A DNA stretch of 64,000 nucleotides from Alistipes sp. (GTDB taxonomy: Bacteria > Bacteroidota > Bacteroidia > Bacteroidales > Rikenellaceae). The stretch spans positions 178,392 through 242,391 of the forward strand of contig JAFSDP010000012.1 of assembly GCA_017436185.1 (NCBI GenBank), in the 5' to 3' direction. Shown here one piece after another: positions 44,792-53,076 of this stretch. Below the pieces are notes generated by a model, which was not told where the DNA came from, did no database searches, and worked only from the letters and a program-made list of their open reading frames with translations. A program made the translations under genes and the position numbers. Position 1 is the first letter of the stretch; each line of letters starts with the position of its first letter.

Positions 44792-44902
44792 CCTCCTTCT
44801 TATATATTTAAGGTATCACTTCGTTGCCCCCAGGCAACCAAAAGGCAGCCACATACCCCCGCCAACCGAAAAAAATCACATTTTTTTGCAACTTTTTTCT
44901 GC

Positions 44903-44921
44903 TGTGTCAAAACCTGACACA
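44903..44921. promoter_or_regulatory. Perfect 7-bp dyad over the promoter of the zinc-ribbon miniprotein gene
   Basis: TGTGTCA-AAACC-TGACACA is a perfect inverted repeat with a five-base spacer. A -7-like TTCCTTTG follows at 44931-44938, so the dyad covers the -33 region. The form resembles binding sites of CRP/FNR-type dimers, but the regulator is unknown. Confidence 0.6.
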
Positions 44922-44980
44922 AAACCGCCGTTCCTTTGTACCGTGAACAAGAGATAAGAACACCTTAAAACAGTACAACT

Positions 44981-45202
44981 ATGGGAACCGCCTTCAAGAT
45001 TCGTTGCAAACATTGCGGCACACTCTTAAACCACTCGACCAACACCAAGCAGGGCTATTTCGCCCCCTGCATCGGCAACGGCAAGACCATCGGATATGTC
45101 GAAACCGAGACCTCGATGCGCTGTCCGGTCTGCCTGCGCCGACTCAACGCCACCCCGGAAGAGTTCAACCAACAGGTCGAAGCAAACAACTCGTGGCAGT
45201 AG
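44981..45202 (+). CDS. 73-residue zinc-ribbon-like miniprotein
   Basis: This small soluble protein has two CxxC pairs: CKHCGT at residues about 9-12 and CPVCLRRL at about 48-51, with one extra Cys in YFAPCIGNG. This spacing suggests one zinc ribbon. The remaining sequence is polar, with an acidic end (NATPEEFNQQVEANNSWQ). I do not recognise the family. It has its own upstream region with a dyad over the promoter and lies 140 bases before recA. Codon use is like that of its neighbours, which supports it being real. Confidence 0.7.
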   Translation: MGTAFKIRCKHCGTLLNHSTNTKQGYFAPCIGNGKTIGYVETETSMRCPVCLRRLNATPEEFNQQVEANNSWQ

Positions 45203-45235
45203 GAGGGGAGAAACATCCCATTTTTAGGGCTAAAA

Positions 45236-45267
45236 ATTGCAATTTTGAATTACAATCACTATCTTTG
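45236..45267 (+). promoter_or_regulatory. Promoter of recA
   Basis: ATTG (45236-45239), 20 bases and TATCTTTG (45260-45267) precede recA. The leader is 75 bases. No obvious LexA-type dyad is visible around it. Confidence 0.7.
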
Positions 45268-45342
45268 AGGGTAAGTTTGCCTATCGCAAAGACCGAAAGC
45301 AAACAACCCGTAACAAGGAGATAAAAACAAGAACAAGATACT

Positions 45343-46377
45343 ATGGCAGAGAAGACTACTATCAATGCAGACAAGCTCAAGGTCTTGGATGCAGTTATGG
45401 CCAAAATCGAAAAGGATTTCGGCAAAGGCTCGATTATGCGTATGAACAGCGCCGAGGTGAACGACGTTCCCGTCATTCCCACCGGTTCGGTGACGCTCGA
45501 TATGGCCCTCGGAGTGGGTGGCTACCCCAAGGGGCGCATCATCGAGATCTTCGGTCCCGAGTCGTCGGGTAAGACCACGTTGGCCATCCACGCCATTGCC
45601 GAGGCCCAGAAGGCCGGTGGTGTGGCCGCCTTCATCGACGCCGAGCACGCCTTCGACAGCTACTACGCCCAGAACCTGGGTGTGGATGTGGACAACCTCC
45701 TGATCTCGCAGCCCGACAACGGTGAGCAGGCCCTGGAGATTGCCGACTCGCTGATTCGTTCGAGTGCCATCGACATCATCGTCATCGACTCGGTGGCTGC
45801 CCTGACGCCCAAAGCCGAGATTGAGGGCGAGATGGGCGACTCAAAGATGGGTCTGCAGGCCCGTCTGATGTCGCAGGCAATGCGTAAGCTCATCTCGAGC
45901 ATCTCCAAGACGAAGACCGTCTGCATCTTCATCAACCAGCTGCGTGACAAAATCGGCGTCGTGTACGGCAACCCCGAGACCACAACGGGTGGTAACGCTC
46001 TGAAGTTCTATGCCTCGGTGCGCATCGACGTACGTCGTGTGTCGGTGATCAAGGATGGCGAGGAGCAGCTCGGCACCCGCACCCGTGTGAAGGTCGTAAA
46101 GAACAAGGTGGCACCCCCGTTCCGCCGTGCCGAGTTCGACATCATGTTCGGCGAGGGTATCTCGAAGCTTGGCGAGATTATTGACCTGGGTGTCGATTAC
46201 GGCATCATCAAGAAGGCGGGCTCGTGGTTCTCGTACGGCGAGAAGAAGATCGGCCAGGGCCGTGACTCGGTCAAGGAGTTGCTGACTTCGGACAGCGCCC
46301 TGTGCGACGAGATCGAGCAGAAGGTACGCGAGGCAATGAAGGCCGAAAAGGAGGCTGCCCGCACGGCCAAAGAGTAA
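45343..46377 (+). CDS. recA: Recombinase RecA
   Basis: This 344-residue ATPase forms filaments on single-stranded DNA for recombination and repair. Visible features are the N-terminal [19 protein letters not shown], Walker [33 protein letters not shown], Walker [13 protein letters not shown], loop L2 region [35 protein letters not shown] in parts, and a short acidic/basic C-terminal tail. All are intact. It has its own promoter and is followed by a strong hairpin before rsh. Confidence 0.98.
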   Translation: MAEKTTINADKLKVLDAVMAKIEKDFGKGSIMRMNSAEVNDVPVIPTGSVTLDMALGVGGYPKGRIIEIFGPESSGKTTLAIHAIAEAQKAGGVAAFIDAEHAFDSYYAQNLGVDVDNLLISQPDNGEQALEIADSLIRSSAIDIIVIDSVAALTPKAEIEGEMGDSKMGLQARLMSQAMRKLISSISKTKTVCIFINQLRDKIGVVYGNPETTTGGNALKFYASVRIDVRRVSVIKDGEEQLGTRTRVKVVKNKVAPPFRRAEFDIMFGEGISKLGEIIDLGVDYGIIKKAGSWFSYGEKKIGQGRDSVKELLTSDSALCDEIEQKVREAMKAEKEAARTAKE

Positions 46378-46439
46378 CGAAAAGTAGGCCCACAGGAGGA
46401 AATGGGCACTGCACAAAGCAGCTAAAAGGCTGTAAATCA

Positions 46440-46475
46440 ACGTCAGTTCCGTTCTTACGAACGGGGCTGGCGTTT
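46440..46475 (+). other. 16-bp stem hairpin between recA and rsh
   Basis: The arms 46440-46455 (AACGTCAGTTCCGTTC) and 46460-46475 pair along 16 positions with a few G-U pairs, around a TTAC loop. It is followed by TTGGTGGTTTTACTAC, which is not a clean T run, so it could be a weak terminator for recA, a leader structure of rsh, or an RNA-processing site. Confidence 0.6.
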
Positions 46476-46507
46476 GGTGGTTTTACTACAAAAACCGTTG
46501 AAAGAAG

Positions 46508-48718
46508 ATGAATTATACGGCTGAAGACGAACTGTTGATTAAGGAAAAGTGGGAGGATCTGTTGCTCTCGTGCACCAACATCTGCAAAAACGAGAACGAT
46601 TGGAACTTCATCAAACGAGCCTTTTTCCTGGCGAAGGAGGCCCATCAGGGCGTGCGCCGTCGCTCGGGCGAGCCTTACCTGTTGCACCCGATTGCCGTGG
46701 CAAAAATTGCCGTCGATGAGATTGGTTTGGGTGTAAAGTCGGTCGTGGCCTCACTGTTGCACGATGTGGTCGAGGATACCGAGTACACGGTCGAGGATAT
46801 GGAGCGCATCTTTGGTCCCAAAATCGCCTCGATGGTCGATGGACTGACCAAGATGTCGGGCGTCTTCAATGCCGACACCTCCGAGCAGGCGGAGTATTTT
46901 CGCAAGGTGCTCCTCACGCTTTCGGACGATGTGCGTGTTATCCTGATTAAAATCGCCGACCGCCTGCACAATATGCGTACGCTGGGGTCGATGCCCCTGA
47001 ACAAGCAGATTAAAATCACGGGCGAGACGATCTACCTCTTCGCCCCGTTGGCCCATCGTCTGGGCCTCTACGCCATCAAGAGCGAGCTGGAGGACCTCTG
47101 TATGAAGTACCGCTTCCCGCAGCAGTATGCCGAGATTAAGCAGAAGTTGGAGGAGAGCGATGCCACCCGTCAGGAGTACATCAACAAATTCTGCGCCCCG
47201 ATTATCGCTGCCCTGAACCAGGACAACATCAATTACGAGATTTCGGGCCGTGTGAAGAGTGTCTATTCGATTTGGAGCAAGATGCAGCGCAAGCAGATTC
47301 CCTTCGAGGAGATCTACGACCTCTTTGCCATCCGCATCGTCTTCAACCCGCTGCCGTTCCCCTCGGAGAAGACCCAATGTTGGCAGATTTACTCCACCAT
47401 CACCGATACCTACACCCCCAAACCCGACCGTCTGCGCGATTGGATTTCGATGCCCAAGGCCAATGGTTATGAGGCACTGCACTCGACCGTAATGGGTCCC
47501 GATGGTGTATGGGTCGAGGTACAGATTCGCACCCGCCGTATGGAGGACATTGCCGAGCGTGGCTTTGCCGCCCATTGGAAGTACAAGCAGGCCACCATCT
47601 CGCAGGACGAGGACGAGTTCGACAAGTGGCTGAAGCAGATTCGAGCCGCCTTGAACAGCCCGACGGAGAACGCCGTTGACTTCTTGGATAACTTTAAGTT
47701 ATCGCTATACACCTCTGAAATTGTGGTATTTACACCGAAAGGTGAGTCGCGCAAGATGCCCTTTGGCTCTACGGCACTCGACTTTGCCTACGACGTGCAC
47801 TCCAAAATTGGTAACAGCGCCATCGGAGCAAAAATCAACCACGAACTCAAGCCCGTCACCACCCAAATTCAAAGTGGCGACCAGATTGAGATTATCACCG
47901 CCGACAACGCCAAACCGAAGGCCGAATGGCTCGAGGTGGTAACCACCGGCAAGGCCAAGCAGGCCATCAAGAACTATCTGAAACGTGAGCGTCAGAACAA
48001 CATCGAGCGAGGCCAACAACTGCTCGAGGAGCGTCTGCAAGCCCTCAATATCCAATTGGCAGGCCACTTACTGCGCAAAATCATCCCCGCCTACGGTTGC
48101 TCCACCAAAGAGGAACTCTACTCGAAGATTGGTGCCGGCATCATCACCTTGGACGACCTGGAGAAGATTGCCAAGAGCAATTCAGGCCGTAAACTACTGA
48201 AATTCTGGACCTTCTTCATTCCGCAAAAGAACGAGGAGGAGAGCCAAGAGCAGGAAAAGCAGGGTAGTCAGCAGCAACCAACTCAGGAGCCCTCGGACCA
48301 CTTCGAGATTGCCGAGTGCTGCCATCCGATTCCGGGCGACAAGGTGGTGGGCTACCGTGACCCGCTGTCGGGCAAAATCATCGTCCACAAGGCTTCGTGC
48401 GACGAGCTGAACCGCCTGGCTGCCCAGCACGGCAAAAACATTGTCAAAGAGGAGATTCAGTGGTCACGCCAAAAGGCGATGTCCTACCTGGCCACTGTCG
48501 AGCTGCGAGGCATCGACCGCAAGGGCATCCTGATGGAGATGGCCCGCATCATCAGCGGCGACTTCAACATCAATATGCGTGAGATCAACATCAAGAGCCA
48601 CGCAGGCATCTTTGAGGGGTCGCTGAGCCTCTATGTAAAGGATGTGGAGAGCCTTACAGCCTTGATGGACAAAATCCGCCAAATCAAGGGCATCGAGAGC
48701 GTAAAACGAATCCTCTAA
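46508..48718 (+). CDS. rsh: Bifunctional (p)ppGpp synthetase/hydrolase (RelA/SpoT homologue)
   Basis: This 736-residue protein controls the stringent response. The HD hydrolase domain (about 25-190) has EAHQGVRRRSGEPYLLHP, VASLLHDVVEDTEYT and IKIADRLHNMRTL. The synthetase domain (about 230-350) has EEIYDLFAIRIVF, RLRDWISMPKANGYEALHSTV and EVQIRTRRMEDIAERGFAAHW. TGS (about 395-460), a helical and Cys-containing region (AECCHPIPGDKVVGY near 605) and a C-terminal ACT domain (about 660-736) follow. Both catalytic domains look intact, so it should make and hydrolyse (p)ppGpp. Confidence 0.97.
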   Translation: MNYTAEDELLIKEKWEDLLLSCTNICKNENDWNFIKRAFFLAKEAHQGVRRRSGEPYLLHPIAVAKIAVDEIGLGVKSVVASLLHDVVEDTEYTVEDMERIFGPKIASMVDGLTKMSGVFNADTSEQAEYFRKVLLTLSDDVRVILIKIADRLHNMRTLGSMPLNKQIKITGETIYLFAPLAHRLGLYAIKSELEDLCMKYRFPQQYAEIKQKLEESDATRQEYINKFCAPIIAALNQDNINYEISGRVKSVYSIWSKMQRKQIPFEEIYDLFAIRIVFNPLPFPSEKTQCWQIYSTITDTYTPKPDRLRDWISMPKANGYEALHSTVMGPDGVWVEVQIRTRRMEDIAERGFAAHWKYKQATISQDEDEFDKWLKQIRAALNSPTENAVDFLDNFKLSLYTSEIVVFTPKGESRKMPFGSTALDFAYDVHSKIGNSAIGAKINHELKPVTTQIQSGDQIEIITADNAKPKAEWLEVVTTGKAKQAIKNYLKRERQNNIERGQQLLEERLQALNIQLAGHLLRKIIPAYGCSTKEELYSKIGAGIITLDDLEKIAKSNSGRKLLKFWTFFIPQKNEEESQEQEKQGSQQQPTQEPSDHFEIAECCHPIPGDKVVGYRDPLSGKIIVHKASCDELNRLAAQHGKNIVKEEIQWSRQKAMSYLATVELRGIDRKGILMEMARIISGDFNINMREINIKSHAGIFEGSLSLYVKDVESLTALMDKIRQIKGIESVKRIL

Positions 48719-48736
48719 CCGCTAAAATAGGGCGTT

Positions 48737-49093
48737 ATGGAAGATATTATCATCGTTGTATGGATTGTGATGGTGGCCGCAGGATCGCTTATCAGTGCCG
48801 CCCGCAAACGCAAGGAGGCCGCCGAAGAGGCTGCCAATGAGCCGCAAATGCCCACAATCACCCCTCCGCAAATCAAAATCAAGCGGCAAACAGTCCCCGC
48901 TCGCAAGCGTTCGGCCATTGACCTGCGCCCCGAAGAGGAGGGTCAAGCCTCTGTGGTGTCGGTCAAGGCAGCCAAACAAACCAAGGTAGAAGAGCCGAAG
49001 GAGGAGCAATCGGAGTTTGTACGCGAGTTCGACCCCGAGAAGGCGATTATCTACAGCGAGATTATGCGTCCGAAATTTCAAGATTGGGAATAA
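48737..49093 (+). CDS. Small single-helix membrane protein with charged tail
   Basis: This 118-residue protein has one N-terminal helix (EDIIIVVWIVMVAAGSLISAA) followed by a charged, low-complexity cytoplasmic tail with Lys/Arg/Glu/Pro and a conserved-looking end FDPEKAIIYSEIMRPKFQDWE. Proteins of this pattern occur next to rsh-like or HIT genes in Bacteroidetes, but I know no function. It starts 18 bases after rsh and ends 19 bases before the HIT gene, so it is probably part of their transcript. Confidence 0.75.
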   Translation: MEDIIIVVWIVMVAAGSLISAARKRKEAAEEAANEPQMPTITPPQIKIKRQTVPARKRSAIDLRPEEEGQASVVSVKAAKQTKVEEPKEEQSEFVREFDPEKAIIYSEIMRPKFQDWE

Positions 49094-49112
49094 ACCAAAA
49101 GTAAGATAAATT

Positions 49113-49502
49113 ATGGCAACCATTTTTTCACGCATCGTAGCGGGGGAGATTCCCTCGTATAAGGTGGCCGAGGATGAGCGATTCTACGCCTTCCTCGACA
49201 TCAATCCGCTCACCGAAGGACACACACTGGTCATCCCGAAGCAGGAGACCGACTACCTCTTCGACCTCGACGACGAGACGATAGGCGACATGATGATCTT
49301 CGCCAAAAAGGTGGCTCGCAACATTGATGCAAATTGCGATTGCTCCAGAGTGGCAGTGGTGGTTTTAGGGCTTGAAGTTCCCCACGCACACATCCATCTG
49401 ATCCCCATTAAGAGCGAAAAAGACGTCGATTTTCACCGCGAAAAGCTCCATTTGACGCCGGAACAGTTCGAGGAAATCCGCAAGAAAATAGCCCTGGAGT
49501 AG
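49113..49502 (+). CDS. HIT-family nucleotide hydrolase
   Basis: This 129-residue protein is of the HINT/HIT group. It opens ATIFSRIVAGEIPSYKVAEDERFYAFLDINP, read in parts, and has the histidine triad VPHAHIHLIPI near residue 90. HIT proteins hydrolyse nucleoside phosphoramidates or related nucleotides. It is the last gene of the rsh run and is followed by a strong terminator. Confidence 0.95.
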   Translation: MATIFSRIVAGEIPSYKVAEDERFYAFLDINPLTEGHTLVIPKQETDYLFDLDDETIGDMMIFAKKVARNIDANCDCSRVAVVVLGLEVPHAHIHLIPIKSEKDVDFHREKLHLTPEQFEEIRKKIALE

Positions 49503-49534
49503 GACTGTTGACAACTCTGTAAGTTGTTCATTAT

Positions 49535-49578
49535 GACCGAGTAGTGTAGTTATTAACACTGCTCGGTCTCTTTTTATT
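49535..49578 (+). terminator. Strong terminator after the HIT gene
   Basis: GACCGAGTAGTGT (49535-49547) pairs with ACACTGCTCGGTC (49556-49568) with one wobble over 13 bp, followed by TCTTTTTATTT. Confidence 0.92.
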
Positions 49579-49579
49579 T

Positions 49580-50110
49580 AACATAATCTATCGAAAACAG
49601 ACAAATCACAAAAAATTTAGTCTTATAGGGGTAAAAATACGAAAAAATTTCAGGTTTTTCGACCAATTTCACAAGTGTAATTACATTTGTAAATTGTAAA
49701 AAGTCAGACTCTTTGCATTTGTATATACATTTGTAAATCTAAAACCTCGTTGAAAACCTTTACATTATACAATCTACAACTCGCAAGATAGGGTAGAGCA
49801 GTGCCTGAAAACAGCCGGCAAACGATTGGTTAAATGATTAAACTTTTGCGAATACACTGCTAAAAACCAACGTTTTACGATTTTTATATCAACTATATTA
49901 TATGTTCAACACTACTCTGAAGAGGATTTTGAATGGTATAGCCGGTATAGGGTTAATTTTATTATATAATGCGCGAAATACCAGCGTTTTATCTGTTTTA
50001 CCTCCACTTTTGGCTTAATTTAATTCTGGAGGCCCTATTTAACAGAAAGAATTGTTTGCCATCTGTAAAGGTTATCAACACTTTTTAACAATGTGTAAAT
50101 TGTAAAAATA
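49580..50110. other. AT-rich non-coding region with TGTAAATTGTAAA repeats upstream of the XRE gene
   Basis: I see no credible gene in these about 530 bases, which are much richer in A and T than the surrounding genes. The 13-mer TGTAAATTGTAAA occurs at 49688-49700 and again at 50094-50106. Related words surround the first copy: TGTAATTACA at 49676-49685, a TTTGTATATACATTTGTAAA stretch at 49718-49737 and TTTACATTATACAAT from 49759. The second copy lies next to the promoter of the XRE gene. TTATCAACA at 50072-50080 is a one-mismatch DnaA-box. An operator cluster is the simplest reading; a non-coding RNA is possible. Confidence 0.6.
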
Positions 50111-50142
50111 TTTGGTTTCGAAAAGAAAAAGTTTTATATTTG
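50111..50142 (+). promoter_or_regulatory. Promoter of the XRE regulator gene
   Basis: TTTG (50111-50114), exactly 20 bases and TATATTTG (50135-50142). The second copy of the TGTAAATTGTAAA repeat ends four bases before the -33 box, and TTTGTAAAAA overlaps the -7 box, a layout fitting repression by a bound protein. The ATG follows 16 bases later. Confidence 0.75.
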
Positions 50143-50158
50143 TAAAAACTTTGTCCAG

Positions 50159-50629
50159 ATGCCCCAAAAACTGAAGCAATTCCTCGCAAGCGAGAAAATC
50201 AAGGCCAGTCAATTCGCTGCCGCCATCGGTTACGGTGACGGTGCAGTCTCTCACATCCTGAGCGGACGCAACAAACCCGCCTGGGAGATGATCTGCAAAA
50301 TTCTTGCGGCCTACCCCCAACTCAATCCCGATTGGTTGTTGCGGGGCGAGGGTCCGATGTATCGTCCCGGAATGGCCCCCGGCCAAGTGACCGACCAACC
50401 GATGCCGATTCCCGACACTTCGGCAATCGAGTCGATGGAGGACGAACAGACGCCCCCGAACGAGCCGACCAACTCGCCTGCTTCAACGACGAGTGTAACA
50501 ACTCAAACGCTGCCGCCTCGACCAACCGCTGCACAGCCCGTCGCAGTTGCTCCTTCGGCGAAGCCCATCAAGCGCATCGTGGTGCTCTATGCCGACAACA
50601 CCTTCGAGAGCTACACGCCCAACGAATAA
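50159..50629 (+). CDS. XRE-family helix-turn-helix regulator
   Basis: This 156-residue protein has an N-terminal XRE DNA-binding domain (about 1-65): MPQKLKQFLASEKIKASQFA, then YGDGAVSHILSGRNKPAWEM and a helix ending YPQLNPDWLLRGEGPM. A long Pro/Thr/Gln-rich linker (about 75-135) follows, and a short terminal motif KRIVVLYADNTFESYTPNE may form a beta strand for oligomerisation. Small regulators with this DWLLRGEGPM and VLYxDNTFE pattern are common in Bacteroidales; targets are unknown. The repeats over its own promoter suggest autoregulation. It is monocistronic, ending in a strong terminator. Confidence 0.88.
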   Translation: MPQKLKQFLASEKIKASQFAAAIGYGDGAVSHILSGRNKPAWEMICKILAAYPQLNPDWLLRGEGPMYRPGMAPGQVTDQPMPIPDTSAIESMEDEQTPPNEPTNSPASTTSVTTQTLPPRPTAAQPVAVAPSAKPIKRIVVLYADNTFESYTPNE

Positions 50630-50633
50630 AAAA

Positions 50634-50672
50634 ACACCACGGAAGCCGAATTTCCGTGGTGTCTCATTTTTG
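50634..50672 (+). terminator. Terminator after the XRE gene
   Basis: ACACCACGGAA (50634-50644) pairs perfectly with TTCCGTGGTGT (50652-50662), followed by CTCATTTTTG. An A run before it may let it act on the other strand. Confidence 0.92.
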
Positions 50673-50792
50673 CGTATTTTATAGTAGTGCAAGCTTGCTT
50701 CGAAATATGCGATTCTCAGCCCATTAAACTCCCCCAACCCATCTCCACAGCCGTTTGAACGAATATATACATTATGATAAATTATAACTACA

Positions 50793-50828
50793 AATAAAAG
50801 CGAGGAGTATTTTCCTCGCTTTCGTTTT
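50793..50828 (-). terminator. Terminator of the 121-residue secreted protein gene
   Basis: Arms AGCGAGGA (50799-50806) and TCCTCGCT (50813-50820). On the minus strand a T-rich stretch (TTTTATTTG) follows. Confidence 0.8.
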
Positions 50829-50840
50829 AGTTGCTCACTG

Positions 50841-51206
50841 CTACTTCTTGTAGTCGAACACGGCGTCGAGCTTTTGCCAGTCGGCATTGGTTACCGTACC
50901 TCGGATACCCTTGTACTCGAAGATCATCGTGCCCTCGGTGGCCATACGGATTTTGCAATCGACGCTGCCTCGCTTGAAATCGGCATCACCCAGGTTCTGT
51001 TCACGGAACCACTTATACTCGCTCTTGGCACGGGTGGAGAGTTTCGAGGGAACAAAGCGCATAAGTCGCTGGAAGGTCTTAAGCGAAATCGTGAAGTTCA
51101 TCGCCGCATTCGTCTCGCTCGACACCTGAATCATCGTCGTCTTACCGGCTGCCAGAAGCGCCGTCGTCAGCAGCACAAAGGCTGCGGTCATCAACCATTT
51201 TTTCAT
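50841..51206 (-). CDS. Small secreted protein of unknown function
   Basis: This 121-residue protein has a signal peptide (MKKWLMTAAFVLLTTALLAA) and a mature region of about 100 residues, basic and without cysteines apart from one in SVDCKIRM. Phrases such as TISLKTFQRLMRFVPSKLSTRAKSEYKWFREQN, seen in parts, suggest a helix, and the end DWQKLDAVFDYKK a final helix. I do not recognise the family. It stands alone with its own terminator and is divergent from the metal-binding protein gene, 85 bases away. Confidence 0.7.
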   Translation of the reverse strand: MKKWLMTAAFVLLTTALLAAGKTTMIQVSSETNAAMNFTISLKTFQRLMRFVPSKLSTRAKSEYKWFREQNLGDADFKRGSVDCKIRMATEGTMIFEYKGIRGTVTNADWQKLDAVFDYKK

Positions 51207-51291
51207 CTTTAATTGGGTTTTATTCTACTACAAAACTACACAACATCGGTCAAACGTGCAAATTTCGCCCCTTTTTTTGTATCTTCGCCGT

Positions 51292-52149
51292 GTGAAACGA
51301 TACCTATTATATATAGCACTCATCCTCGCTGCCGCAGGTTGCAGTCCGAAACCAACGGCCGACGAGCCTACCATCTATGTCACCATTGCACCCCTGCGTT
51401 CTGTGGTGGAGCGCATCGTGGGTGACGATTTTCGCATCGAAGTATTGGTGCCCGCAGGGGCATCACCCGAAACCTTCGAGCCCTCGGCTCGGCAATATGT
51501 AGCACTCAACGAGGCCCGATGGATCTTCTCGACGGGGCTAATCGACTTTGAGACCACCCTACTCCATCGTCTTGAAAATCAGGCTAAAATCATCAACCTC
51601 TCGGAGGGGATCGACCTGATTGCCGGGAGTTGTTCACACGCCCATCACCACCACGACGGGCACCATCATCACGGTGTAGATCCGCACATTTGGACCTCGC
51701 CACTAGCCCTGAAGCAGATAGCCGAAAACAGCTACAGAGCCATTGCTGCGGCCTATCCCGATTCGGTAAAGTATGCCCAGAATTTCGCTCGTTTGTCGGC
51801 TGATATTGAGGCACTTGACAGGCGTACTGAGGCGGCATTGCAGCAGGCCGAGGTCAAGATGGTGGTGGTCTATCACCCTGCCCTCACCTACTACGCCCGC
51901 GATTACGGCTTGCAGCAGGAGGCCATCGAGCAGGAGGGAAAAGAGCCTTCGACACGAGCCTTGGCACGCCTGATTGCGATGGGTCGTGAGGCGGGTGTCG
52001 GACACATTCTCTACCAACGACAATACCCCCGCTCGGTCGTGGAGACCGTAGCCCGAGATATGGGCGCCGAGGCGGTGGAATTTGATCCGCTGGGCGAAGA
52101 TGTGATTGCGAACATTGACAGTATCACCTCGCTAATTATCCGAAAATGA
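51292..52149 (+). CDS. Zinc/manganese-type ABC transporter binding protein (ZnuA-like)
   Basis: This lipoprotein of about 285 residues starts best at GTG 51292 (KRYLLYIALILAAAGCSPK), because this gives a clean lipobox AAGC; an earlier start at 51256 adds 12 residues before the signal. It is a cluster A-I (ZnuA/TroA) solute-binding protein, with TIYVTIAPLRSVVERIVGDDF, ASPETFEPSARQ, a His-rich loop HAHHHHDGHHHHG at about 116-128, VDPHIWTSP and VVYHPALTYYARDYGL. The first metal ligand, His in most members, is Glu60 here. The ATPase gene overlaps its end by four bases. No permease is adjacent. Confidence 0.9.
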   Translation: MKRYLLYIALILAAAGCSPKPTADEPTIYVTIAPLRSVVERIVGDDFRIEVLVPAGASPETFEPSARQYVALNEARWIFSTGLIDFETTLLHRLENQAKIINLSEGIDLIAGSCSHAHHHHDGHHHHGVDPHIWTSPLALKQIAENSYRAIAAAYPDSVKYAQNFARLSADIEALDRRTEAALQQAEVKMVVVYHPALTYYARDYGLQQEAIEQEGKEPSTRALARLIAMGREAGVGHILYQRQYPRSVVETVARDMGAEAVEFDPLGEDVIANIDSITSLIIRK

Positions 52150-52910
52150 AGCTGATAGAACTGCACGACGTAAGCGTAAACTACGACGGCTACGGAGCCA
52201 TTTGTGGGGTAAATCTCTCGATTGACTCGACCGATTTTCTGGGCGTTATCGGCCCCAATGGCGGCGGAAAAACCACACTGGTAAAGGCCATTTTGGGAAT
52301 GGTGGCCTACGACGGTCGCATCGACTATGCCCCCGAGCTGAACAGCGGCAACGAGCGTCTGATTGGCTATATGCCCCAAATTTCGGAGTTCGACCGTGCC
52401 TTCCCCATCTCGGTGATGGAGGTGGTGCTCTCGGGTCTGCAAGGCAGCAAGGGGCTGTTCGGCCGCTATACAAAAGAGGATCGAATGAAGGCCCTGCAAC
52501 TCTTGAAGGAGTGCGGCATCGAGGCGTTGGCCGACCGACCCATTGGCGAGATTTCAGGGGGACAGATGCAGCGTGCCCTGCTCTGCCGTGCCGTCATTGC
52601 CGATCCCAAGCTACTGATTTTGGACGAGCCGACCAACTTTGTCGATAACCAATTCGAACAGACGCTTTACCGCATCTTGCGCCGTCTCAACGAACGGATG
52701 GCCATCGTGATGGTGTCGCACGACGTGGGTACGATTTCGAGTGTAGTGAAGGAGATTGTCTGCGTCAATGGCCACGTGCATCGCCACCGCTCGAACATCA
52801 TCTCGGCCGAGCAGCTGGCCGCCTACGACTGCCCCATCCGCCTGCTCTCGCACGGCCACGTTCCCCACACCGTACTGGAACACCACCCGGGAGATGGGTG
52901 TTGCAAATAG
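52146..52910 (+). CDS. Zinc/manganese-type ABC transporter ATPase (ZnuC-like)
   Basis: This 254-residue ATPase has Walker A GPNGGGKTTLVKAI, Q-loop GYMPQISEFD, signature EISGGQMQRALLCRAV, Walker B LLILDEPTNFVD and H-loop VMVSHDVGTI. The sequence around the Q-loop fits the metal family. An unusual C-terminal tail has the His- and Cys-rich phrases VNGHVHRHR and SHGHVPHTVLEHHPGDGCCK, which could bind metal. It overlaps the binding-protein gene by ATGA. It is expected to power a permease such as the one at 9336. Confidence 0.92.
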   Translation: MKLIELHDVSVNYDGYGAICGVNLSIDSTDFLGVIGPNGGGKTTLVKAILGMVAYDGRIDYAPELNSGNERLIGYMPQISEFDRAFPISVMEVVLSGLQGSKGLFGRYTKEDRMKALQLLKECGIEALADRPIGEISGGQMQRALLCRAVIADPKLLILDEPTNFVDNQFEQTLYRILRRLNERMAIVMVSHDVGTISSVVKEIVCVNGHVHRHRSNIISAEQLAAYDCPIRLLSHGHVPHTVLEHHPGDGCCK

Positions 52911-52921
52911 ATTTGCAACAC

Positions 52922-52960
52922 AATTCAAAATTCAAAATTCAAAATGTAGAATTCAAAATT
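52922..52960 (+). repeat. ATTCAAAA direct repeats, solo arm of the MITE-like family
   Basis: The sequence AATTCAAAATTCAAAATTC and then AATGTAGAATTC repeat the arm words of the elements at 40003 and 43574. No partner arm is seen downstream, so this may be a solo or decayed copy. It lies immediately after the ABC ATPase gene. Confidence 0.6.
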
Positions 52961-52974
52961 GTTCGAAAACAACC

Positions 52975-53010
52975 AAAAAAGGAGGGTACACTACCCTCCT
53001 TTCATTGTAA
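52975..53010 (+). terminator. Terminator after the ABC ATPase gene, first copy
   Basis: GGAGGGTA (52981-52988) pairs with TACCCTCC (52992-52999), flanked by a six-A run and TTTCATT. A nearly identical copy lies 102 bases further on. Confidence 0.85.
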
Positions 53011-53076
53011 TTAGATTCAACGAAAGTCTTGTAAAAGAGCTATTTTTAGGCACACAATAAGGCGAAGAGCGCAACA

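Noticed and set aside
44823..44838. GTTGCC-CCCA-GGCAAC hairpin after the WYL gene considered as terminator
   Set aside because: The stem is only 6 bp and no T run follows on either strand.
49580..50110. AT-rich gap considered as replication origin
   Set aside because: There is only one approximate DnaA box (TTATCAACA), no box cluster, and the repeated word is TGTAAATTGTAAA, not a DnaA box.
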